From NCBI GenBank assembly GCA_019648995.1, contig BLXT01001860.1:113229-135728 (forward strand): 22,500 nucleotides of DNA. Direction: 5' to 3'. This document shows positions 9,389-18,411 of this stretch, one piece after another. Position 1 is the first letter of the stretch; each line of letters begins with the position of its first letter. The position numbers and the translations under genes are program-made. The notes below the pieces were generated by a model. That model searched no databases. It had not been told where the DNA came from and was given only the letters and a program-made list of their open reading frames with translations. This DNA is from Plakobranchus ocellatus (taxonomy: Eukaryota > Mollusca > Gastropoda > Plakobranchidae).

Positions 9389-9896
9389 TATTCTTCAATT
9401 CTCTTTTCCTTTTTCTTTCACTCCATGTTTATCTGTCTGTCTGTCTGTCTCTCTGGCTGGCTGTCTCTCTCTCTCTCTTTCTCTCTCTCTCTCACTCTCG
9501 CTCTCTCTATCTTCTTGACTGCTTGTCACTCTCATTGTCTGTCAGTCTGTGTTTTTTAGCTCATTCTGTCTTTATCTCATTTTCACCTATCTGCCTGTCT
9601 GTCTGTCTGTCTATCTTTCTCTATCACTCTGTCTCACTGTCTGCCTCTCTCACTCTGTCTCTCTGTTTGCTCATCTCTCTCACTCTGTCTCTCTGTTTGC
9701 TCATCTCTCTCACTCTGTCTCTCTGTCTGCCTCTCTCACTCTGTTTCTCTGCTCCTCTCTCTAACTCTGTCTCTCTTTCTTCCTCTCTGTCATACACATT
9801 CTCCGTCTGTCAGGTATGCCTTTATTTCTCACAAACTTTCTGTTTCTCACACTGTCTCTTTGTCTCTTTCTATTTCTCTCTCTATCTCTCTTATTC
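9389..9896. repeat. Long pyrimidine tract with CTGT and 30-bp tandem repeats
   Basis: About 500 bases are strongly C/T-rich on the plus strand, with CTGT tetranucleotides at 9432-9450 and 9597-9612. Inside it a 30-bp unit repeats: 9661-9690 and 9691-9720 are identical, 9631-9660 is a diverged copy, and 9721-9772 holds two shorter (about 26 bp) copies. The 30-bp period keeps a plus-strand frame open (9523-9936) with a Leu-Thr-Leu-Ser-Leu-Cys repeat. Its composition is simply that of the tract and I do not call it a gene. The tract abuts the LINE fragment on its right. Confidence 0.85.
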
Positions 9897-10319
9897 ATTT
9901 TCGGTGGTGCAGCTTCACATCTATTGCGTCCATTAAAGTCTCTACAAAAGAGAGCTGTCAGGCTCATATCTACGAATAAACTTGGAGATGGCGTTGAATA
10001 TTTTAAATCACTTGGCATTTTTCCTATCAACTGTCTTCTTAACTTTCTTAGAGCTAAAATAATCTTCAAATCCCTTCAATTCATGGTGCCATCTCACATT
10101 CAAAATCTATTTGTAACCCATTGCTCTTCTTCAATTAATACAAGTTATCGTTTCAGGTTACCACCAGTAAGAGTTGATATTGTCAAAAACCAAAGTGTCT
10201 CCTTTGGTGCACCTCTATTTTGGAACTCTCTCCTTTCTTCCATACGAAATTTTCGCTCATTTGCTTCATCTAAAACATTTAAGTCTAAATTAACATTTCA
10301 CCTATTACCTCATTTGTAA
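9897..10319 (+). mobile_element. 5'-truncated non-LTR retrotransposon (LINE), C-terminal part of the ORF2 protein
   Basis: The frame encodes 140 residues that fit the region after the reverse transcriptase in Jockey/CR1-like LINE proteins. That region normally copies the element's RNA into the genome by target-primed reverse transcription. Key marks, numbered from 9897, are LQKRAVRLI (16-24), a FKSLGIFPI segment (36-44), VPSHIQNLF (64-72) and FGAPLFWNSL (103-112), then a basic FKSKL near the end. The stop TAA is at 10317-10319. The catalytic reverse transcriptase and endonuclease parts are absent. Similarity starts right at the end of the pyrimidine tract, so upstream residues in this frame are repeat sequence, not protein. 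No stop or frameshift breaks the 140 codons, suggesting a fairly recent insertion. The exact clade is not resolved. Confidence 0.85.
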
Positions 10320-10479
10320 CATGTATATCTAGGTGTTTATACATATTTATTTATTTTTCATTAATCTAAATACCCTTGTCAATTTTTAGGACTGCATTTC
10401 ATGTATGTTTATATATGTAAATGTGTGTGTGCATATGTATACATATGTATGTATGTATATAAAATTGTATATGTGTGTG

Positions 10480-10518
<39 letters not shown>

Positions 10519-10530
10519 ATGTGAGTGTGT
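10320..10530 (+). repeat. LINE 3' untranslated tail and TG/TA microsatellite
   Basis: After the LINE stop codon, about 80 AT-rich bases lead into TATG/TG/TA repeats from about 10401 to 10530, with (AT)n at 10480-10498 and (GT)n at 10498-10518. Many LINEs end in a short tandem repeat rather than poly(A). This tract may therefore have been seeded by the element's own 3' end, and the boundary between element and genome cannot be fixed from one copy. Confidence 0.7.
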
Positions 10531-11303
10531 GGGTTTGTATACATCTAAGAAGTATCCAAGAAGTATCCGCAGCGTCTTCCCACATCCTTACAGATATGTC
10601 TCCATGAAATCTCCCTCACAGTGCTCCAGGTAATTCATAAAAAAATTGTTTCGTTTTTTTTTATGTTTTGTTTTTTGGGGTTTTTTTTTTTCTGTTCTTC
10701 TTATCTTAAAACGACTCAATAAAGCTGTGTACCGTATAAACACCTATACGCAACATCGATCCAACCAGACTGTACTCTGCATCATTCGGTTAGAGTTTAA
10801 TTTAAAACTCCAATTTTATCGCTCATAAACTTGCTTTAGAGAAGAGAGCCATTCTTGAACCAGAACATCCTGGCCAAAAAAAAACTAAAGAGAGCTCATA
10901 ACCCTGACGTGTATGCTTACCTCAGTCATAGGTCAGGCTGCAGCAATAAACTCAGAATATCAGTTTCGATTGGTAGATTTAATAAATCATTCCTTTTGTT
11001 TATGTTTTTTTTTTTTATTTCATGCCGTGGAATTCACTATATGTCTTACGTCCTGTGCAATATTTTCTTTTTTAATGTCCTCGAATGTCCTCGAATTTGC
11101 AATAATCCTCGTGTGTTTAAAATTGTATGATTCATTTAGTGCCACCTAAAATAAACCATTAACAATTTGTAGACAGATGATGCTGTTTCACTCATACGAT
11201 TCAATGGAGCCTTATAGATTATTTATTTGCAATAACGGTTTTTAAACACAATATTTTACGTCAAGAGCTTATCTCATATCCTTGGTATTATATTTGTGAT
11301 TAT

Positions 11304-11306
<3 letters not shown>
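10531..11306. other. No gene recognised
   Basis: AT-rich with T runs near 10655, 10681 and 11008. There are two tiny direct duplications: AGAAGTATCC at 10548 and 10559, and AATGTCCTCG at 11074 and 11084. Short plus-strand frames at 10855-11149 show no domain. Confidence 0.55.

Positions 11307-11388
<82 letters not shown>
11307..11388. repeat. (AT)n-(GT)n compound microsatellite
   Basis: An AT run at 11307-11368, broken once by TT near 11350, passes into GT to 11388. It ends 60 bases before the SINE at 11449. AT runs of this length can extrude cruciforms. Confidence 0.95.
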
Positions 11389-11389
<1 letters not shown>

Positions 11390-11448
11390 AATATTTTTTA
11401 TGACAAAGCCCAAGGACGATACATTTATACATATATTATATGTTGTTC

Positions 11449-11710
11449 GGGAGCGGTGGCTCATCTGGTAGGGCAGTTGGCTTCCAAGTCAGAGATTGTG
11501 GGTTCCAATACCAGTCCGGGCTAAGTCAGTTATCATTGCTCCTCCGTGTCCACCCAGCACTAAATGGGTAGCTAGTTCTCTTAAGATCCGGCGAATGTAA
11601 AGCCGGCGAGAAAATGGCATACTACTTCATAATGCGGTATGCCAAGAACAATCAGGACCCTACTCCTGGTTTCCCGATGCTTGGATTAAAGGTGGGATCC
11701 ACTTTACTTC
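11449..11710 (+). mobile_element. tRNA-derived SINE, full-length copy B
   Basis: Second copy of the family at 2745-3007, same orientation and almost the same length. The A box TGGCTCATCTGG (11458-11469) is close to the polymerase III consensus. The B box GGTTCCAATAC (11501-11511) has changes from consensus that would weaken it. Conserved body blocks are 11546-11589 and 11637-11658. The element is bounded by a 13-bp direct repeat, TTATATGTTGTTC at 11436-11448 and TTATACGTTGTTC at 11711-11723, differing at one base, as expected of an ageing target-site duplication. Its 5' end (GGGAGCGGTGGCTC) is more complete than that of copy A. Confidence 0.9.
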
Positions 11711-11723
11711 TTATACGTTGTTC

Positions 11724-12340
11724 AAATTTGTTAAAATGAGCTTAGGGTGATGGTTGAATTCTTTTACTATACAAATAACACTAAGACAAAACATTTTTAC
11801 CGCAGTTACTGTACTGTAACGTTACTGAACTTTACTGTAGGATTTTGTGTGAAGAGAGGGGCATATAATTCTTTTATTTGTGGCAAAGTTAAATAAGGGA
11901 CGGGCGAGAGACATCCAAACCTTTTTGTGAACTGAGAATTTCGACCAGGTTCCATATAAAGTTTTATACTGTGCTACCAGTATTTGTTTTATTGATCCTC
12001 AAAATTACTTACGCTTTAGTGGCCAATTGGTTTTCGAACACGCCATAAAATGTGTGGGACCTTTCCCGCGCCGCGCTGACAACCTGGGTTTTTGCCTGAC
12101 GGAGTTCGAAAGCCTGAGATTATCTTTAGCAAACGAGCTATAATGTTCACAAGCATAAAAGAAACAATCCCCCAATGTTAAATTACAAGAAATTGGATTT
12201 TAAATAATAGTTTTAGTATTTTTGTTATATATTTCCAAGTATCCATTTGATTGTTAACAAGCGCTACGTACTTGCATTATTTTCTCTTCCATCAATATGT
12301 ATCCAACGGCTCGTAAAGTAATACAGAAACTTTTAACTCT
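11724..12340. other. No gene recognised
   Basis: Unique sequence with no open frame of note. CCCGCGCCGCGC at 12065-12076 is a small GC-rich spot in otherwise AT-rich DNA. Confidence 0.5.
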
Positions 12341-12923
12341 ACTTGTTTCTGAAGAGGCCAATACTGTTAGGTGAAGCTACTTGTTTCCGGCAACGCCAAA
12401 AATCGCAGGTGCAGCTATTTGCTTCCGACGCGGCCAAAAATGTTAGCTGAAGCTATTTATTTTCAACGAGGCCAAACATGTCAGCAAAAGCCACTTGTTT
12501 CGGAAGAGGCCTAAACTTTCAGCTGAAGCTACTATATTCAAGAAGACCAAAAATGTCAGCCGAAGCAAATTGTTTCCGACGAGGTAAAGAATTTAAGCAG
12601 AAGCTACTTGTTTCCGACGAGGCCAACAATTTCAAATAGAAGCTATTTATTTCCCATCAGCCCAAAAATGTTAGCTGAAGGTACTGTTTCTGACGAGGCC
12701 AAAACTGTCAGCTGAAGCTACTTTTTTCCGACGAGGCCGAAAATTTCATCAGAAGCTATTTGTTTCCGAAGAGGCCAACAATGTCTGCAGAAGCTACTTG
12801 TTTCTGTCGTGGCCAAAGCTTTCAGCTGAAGCTACTTCTTACTTCTTTTTTTTTCCGGCAAAGCCAAAAATGTCAGCTGAAGCAATTTTTTTCCGATGAG
12901 GACAAAAATTTCAGGTCAAGCAA
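12341..12923. repeat. 38-bp minisatellite, about 15 units
   Basis: Fourteen full units plus partial ends run head to tail. Unit starts are 12373, 12411, 12449, 12487, 12525, 12562, 12600, 12639, 12677, 12714, 12752, 12790, 12828 and 12879. Eleven units are exactly 38 bp or 39 bp, two are 37 bp, and the one at 12828 is 51 bp through a small internal duplication of CTTCTTA. A typical unit begins GAAGCTACTTGTTTCCGACG and its second half carries GGCCAAAAATGTCAG. Where a unit ends in CAGCT, the junction with the next makes the palindrome CAGCTG (12520, 12710, 12823, 12874), an E-box. The consensus carries a TGA in one of the three registers on plus and TAG/TGA on minus, so it does not encode a protein repeat. 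Confidence 0.95.
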
Positions 12924-15900
12924 CATCAGCACAATTAATTCTGAAGCCTAATATGATCAAACATAAAAAAAAACAAAAAACATAGCTAGAAAAACATCGC
13001 CAGCCTTTGAATTTTTACTAGAAATTGCACCACTTAACTTTAAGCATTAGAAACTAAGTGGAGGACATTTTAGACACTGCTTAATAGTAGTGCTTAGTGG
13101 CGTGGCCTCATTCATAATGATTAGAAACTAATATTCGCATCTGCTCCAGATACCACACAAGGGTCAAAATCTTTATACTTTTGAAAAATGAAACTAATAC
13201 ACAGGTATGGCACAGCCTAAAATGTACATCTATTTATAATGCAAGGCAATAATGCGCATTCTTTCCTCTTTTCTCTACATCTTTAATTGTATCCTTCTTA
13301 TTCAGTCACATTTTTTTTCACGCATTCTTGTAAGATAATCCAAATATAAACTTCTACCCCCTTATTTTTTACTTTTGTTCTCTGCGTTGCTAGTGCTGCT
13401 CCCGGTGGTAAGACACTTGTGAGACTTTAATTTAAAGAAAAATGATTAATGTATTCAGCAGAAGGCAGTAGCTCTATTTGAAATTGATCAAATTAAAAAT
13501 TGAAACAGGGATGTCAATTACAGAAAAAGTAAATGTATTTGAAAACGCCATAAGAAAACAAGATATTTTGCTCATAGAAAATTAAAGATAAAAATCGAAA
13601 AAAAGACAAAGATGACGATGGTTGCAGGAAGACTGACAAGATGATAGAAATGTGGGAAACTGAATGAAGAGGAATCTATTCCTGATATTAATACGAGTGT
13701 TGCGAAAAATCAAATGATAATTAGAAAGATTTTATAATCGATAATTTGAAAACAAAGATGTTATCATTACACTTACGAATCAACTTGAACTCACAATCTC
13801 AAATTTCTGGACTAAACATTCAAGCTAGCTATCCCGAATAATGATGCCATGACATCTAATACAACTTGTGTGTCTTTTATTTCCCATCCCCTTATCAATT
13901 TCTTTATTTTACTGTCTAAGAACAGTGCAACTTTTTCATACAGTATGCATAAATTAAGAAGCAGGTTGTGGTGATAGCCATCTTAATATAAGTTTCTACA
14001 GTTTCCCACAGCCGCTCAAACATCTTAACAGTTTTGATTGTACGCAAAGTTAGCACCGAAATTACCAATAATTTTTAAACATCTTCTGTCCTAGTCCAGT
14101 GCGTGGCAGAAAGGTCCCTCGAGTATCCACGTAACTTGATGTAGCATTAAACATTGGCGTTTTAAGTGTAAAGAAAAATAAAATAACCATCGCATTGCCT
14201 TTTGACAGTGGTGGCATTTAAACATTTTCTACAATGCTTGGGGCTGCATGATCCCGGAATGTTAGTAGATCTCTTTATCTGCGCCATTAGTTTGATCTGA
14301 CGTTCTGATGTGATAGGTAGCGGCGACATAATCGATTTTAGTCCTAGTCATATTTGACTCAGGTAAACATTGTAGGAAAGAATCGTTTGTACCTTCCAGC
14401 CATTCGAGCAAAAGTTCAATCAGTGCGAACACAAGAGAATCGAGTGATTTCGATTTATACTCGCAAAGATAGCACGACTAAAGTCGATCCAAATTTAGCA
14501 GCTATGGTAGCACAAGTGTTTGAATAAAGGTGAGAAAAACTTGACAAATTCTATCTCTCTCAGGTATAATGTCCTGTGTTTTTAGAGTATGGAGGTTTTT
14601 GTATGACTACATGTGTCGAGTATTTACACTAACAAAAGTGTTGTTAACGTTTGGCATTACGGGCAAGTGATCAAGTGTGTTCTTTTCTGAGAATACAGGC
14701 TGAAGTATCCATCCATTTATGGAGACAAGAGCGAGTAGTCAATGAGATTTGAGGAATGCTTTGTACAGCCAATTATGGAAAATGGACGTATTACTTGTTT
14801 GCTCATAAAGGTCCTTGCAAAGTATGCCATTATCATCACAAGTCATTGATTCGTAATTGCTTCACCATGTTTACAATATTTTCTCCACTTCGAAAAATGA
14901 TATTCATTTATTCCCTCCACGTCAAATACTAAAAATATTTAGGTCGCAAACAAAACAATTTTAAGCTACTCAGTTTGTTTCATTTCAACATTTTACGCTA
15001 GAGATCATTGAAAGCAAACAAATTTTACTAGTAATCACCGCCATAGTGTTCTTTGGTGTTTTTCATCGTCTTATGTTTACTATCCTTTTGATGAATAATT
15101 ATTATTTCAATACTTTTTTTTAGCCAAACCACAATGCTAACAAAAGTACAATCTCGCAGGACAAATTAGGGAGTTGGTTTTGTTAGAAGATCAAAGTGTT
15201 AGCATAAACGGAACAATAAAGCATGCAAGAGCTATGAAATCGGTGTGTTGGGACCATGAAGCAAAACATATCATGGGTAATAAAATAATGGAGTACATTA
15301 ACACCAAAGATATGCAGGAACTACTTTGTGCAATGAAATTGTTGAACTGAATACATTTTTTTTTCTTTTACGACGCAGTACAATAACTGGAAGCAAGGAA
15401 ATGTCCGTTATTATGAAACTCACCTATTTCTGCACAACGACGATTTAATCCCGAGCTAAAACATATCTACATATCATTATAATTGTGGACTTGGAGAGTC
15501 CATTACTCTCCTCTTTAGGTCATACCTAGATGTGCTTTAATGATACACCAGCTTTTGAGGATTCAAACTCAACACCATTTGGGAAACAGCTTGATGCACA
15601 CTTCACACTCAGGTGTATATCTCGAAGGAGAAAGAGAAACCAAAAGTGCTTGTTCTCTTTAGGCTAACCCTCCGATTATTTAATGAAAAGCAAGGGCTAT
15701 TTTTTTTTTTATTCTTGATCATTCAGAGCATAATATGTAAACACGAAAGCATTTCCTGAGTTCGTTTAATCTCTAGAATGCAAAACCATCTGGTTAATAC
15801 ATACCAAATTAACTGTGTTTTTCTCTATAGGAAGTTGCCTACACATTTTCTTCTTTATTTACCTGCAAATGATAAAAACGACAAACGCAGCTTTCTTTTA

Positions 15901-17573
15901 CATAAACCGTCTTATATATTGCTTTATTCTGAAAGTTATTTCTGATCAGTTTTTAGAAAAACGTATGATGATAATGGTGATGTTTAATTTCGTTTATTTA
16001 AAAAAAAAACCAAAAAACTTGAAACCGAGCAGAGATAATGCAGCCATAGAAATTTAATTAATGAAATATATAAAATCGACGATACATGATATTGAAGCGA
16101 CTATAACTTTATTGACTCAGTACCATAATTTTTATGTGGTTTTCTTTTGTTTTTGTTTTTAATTACAACCTTAAGGACACAAACGCCAAGCCTAAACGTT
16201 TAAATTCATGGACCGTGTTATTCGACTTTATTCTTTATAGGCTCAGTTAGGTTTTCAGGTCTTTTTACTATTTCAATCCAGCTCTTTCAAACACCAAAGC
16301 ATCTTCAAGACCTTTAAACGTGATTGAATTTATTGCCTGGAGTGCACTCTTTGTATGTTTGTTTCATATTAGAATTAGAAACCTCTTAAAGTAACAGTGA
16401 CATAATCATAAATCCTATTGTTAATATATTTCCGATACCATCCTTTGAAAAAAGCGTTTGAACACTCATTTATTATAGTGCGGTATTTCTGTGCTCTGGA
16501 ACACACAAATACAAAACGTTTCGTCAATGCCCACAATTTAAATCTGCTTTATTGTTCAGCCCTTACTGACAATGGATGCGGAACGTAAAATCTGTTTGTA
16601 AAGATATTTTAGTGCCCATGTTTCTCTTGATTGCAGTTTTACTTCCTCTGTAACTTTCTTTACTTTCTCAGACCACGGCAAACTGGGACATGTGCATTAA
16701 CTATGCATGCAAATCTTGTTACTGTGCTGAGCAACACTTGAATGTTTTGTTTTTGTTTCCATTCTGTTCCTTTGATCTTTGGATTTTCCCGATGTTGTGT
16801 AGCAAAATCATCGAGTAAAGTTGTTAAGAAGCTTCCTTTCTTACCCAGTTATCTCCTTACACATCAAAGAAAAGATAAGTCTAGCGACTAACATGACTGT
16901 CTGTAGTAAAGACAACTAGAGAATAGTCAATGTCAGATCGCAGTATGACTATAAAAAAACCCAGAAAAAACTAGATGTTAGTAGGACGGTCAGGTTTTAA
17001 GTACCTTTGCACTAACTTGCTTATCATGGAAAACAAGAAGCCAATAGTAATTTAGGAGGAAAAGAAAGTTAAATTTGCTCGGTAACATGTAAATAATCAA
17101 TGAATTTCTTTCTCGGCTTTTTCATTGTACAAGATAATGTTTCTTAAAACAAATTGTCAGCGGACATATATAATGTTAGTGCTTACGATTGGCTTTGCTT
17201 TCTCACATCATAATGGAACTGAGCGAAACATTTTATTAAATCCATGTGTGCGTGTACGTGTGTGTGTGTGCGCGTGCTTGCAAATGCAGCATTTAGACTG
17301 AGTAAAAAAAAGTAGAAGTGTTTGGCCTGACGTTCATCCACATTGTTTTTGACTCAAGATGCCAGATCGTAAATCATTTGGTTCTCACCCATGGCATTAA
17401 TGACATTGCGAGACAGGCGGAGCAAGCTTTGCTTATCTCTATTATGTGTGTTTATTTCAAAATAAGAGCAAGGCCAGGTATCAGCTTTCTAGCGTTGAGC
17501 TTGCGGTTGATCGTAATCAGAAGCACCTCCGTCCCCTACCCCTCTCTCTTTATAACTATAAGAATTACAAAGT
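12924..17573. other. Long mostly unique stretch, no gene established
   Basis: About 4.6 kb with few repeats: a GT/CG-rich run at 17245-17276, A/T homopolymers near 12965, 15355 and 15701, and little else. It is the likeliest place for introns or intergenic DNA around a gene outside the window. Two exon-like frames with splice-acceptor-like flanks sit at 15141-15347 and 15380-15460 (see findings). Frames at 15815-16057 and 17318-17578 start at non-ATG codons or lack domains, and I do not call them. Confidence 0.45.
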
Positions 17574-17890
17574 GTTAGTGACACTGCGTGTTAGCTATTG
17601 GTAGTTACACTATGTATTGGTTATTATCTTAATTACTCTGCATGCTTAGTTTTTACACCGTATGGGAGTCGAACTGTTTGTTAGTTACACCGTATGTTAG
17701 TCACATTGCAAAGTGTTTGTTGCACGATGTGTTAGTTACACTGACTGTAGTCACATTGTGTGTTATTCACAATTGATGTTAGTTACCCCATGTGTGAGAG
17801 AACCTTTGTTTAAGTCACACCATGTGGTAGTTAACTGAATGTTGTCACACTGAATGATATTCACATTGCATGATCTTTACAATTTATAAT
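17574..17890. repeat. Degenerate minisatellite of about 16 bp period, roughly 19 units
   Basis: Blocks like GTTAGTTACACTGTGT recur head to tail with many substitutions and small indels. Clear units begin at 17574 (GTTAGTGACACTGCGT), 17690, 17730, 17778 and 17827. Common cores are TAGTTACAC, AGTCACA and ATTCACA, each followed by TG or ATG. Drift is greatest near 17605-17680 and at the right end. The 16-bp period is not a multiple of three, which argues against a coding repeat. Confidence 0.8.
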
Positions 17891-18275
17891 AGAGGCTTTA
17901 TGTAATATGTCACACAAATTTAAATTAAATTAAATGTCTGCTAATTTGTTCTAAATTTGTGTAAGCACATATTTTTTTTGAAAAAAAGAATTCTCGCAGC
18001 AGATGTTCACAACTTTGTATCACCGTCCTGTTCATAAAAGCACAGCGAGGAAAATTCTTTCGGGTAAACAAGACAGGTTTTCGTTCCTGCTCATTATCAA
18101 TTTATTATCTATTCCGTTCCTTTACGCTAATTAGAATTAATGAGAAATGCTACTAGAAACAGCAAAAAACTGGTCTATGTTTTTATGCTAGTAATAGCAT
18201 ATTGCTGGTTTATGCTGGTTTATGCTTTCTTCTCCGTTTTTCCTTCTTTTTGCTCCACACATTCTGGTTCTAAAG

Positions 18276-18315
18276 TTATCATTATCATCTTCATTTTCTT
18301 CACCATCACCATCAC

Positions 18316-18375
<60 letters not shown>

Positions 18376-18411
18376 CATCATCATCGTCATCGTCATCATC
18401 ATTATCATCAT
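18276..18411. repeat. (ATC)n trinucleotide tract
   Basis: An imperfect ATC/CAT tract with ACC, GTC and TTA variants; the longest pure part is 18318-18355. On the minus strand it gives a long Asp run inside a 103-codon frame (18188-18499), and on plus a Ser or Ile run. The flanks of the Asp frame show no domain, so I treat it as a repeat-driven frame. Confidence 0.93.

Noticed and set aside
9523-9896. Plus-strand hydrophobic frame with a 10-residue repeat resembling a membrane protein
   Set aside because: Leu/Ser/Cys content follows from CT/CTGT repeats, and it runs into the LINE in a different frame.
12760-12951. 63-codon plus-strand frame inside the 38-bp array
   Set aside because: It arises from repeats whose consensus carries a stop in one register; units with mutations happen to keep it open.
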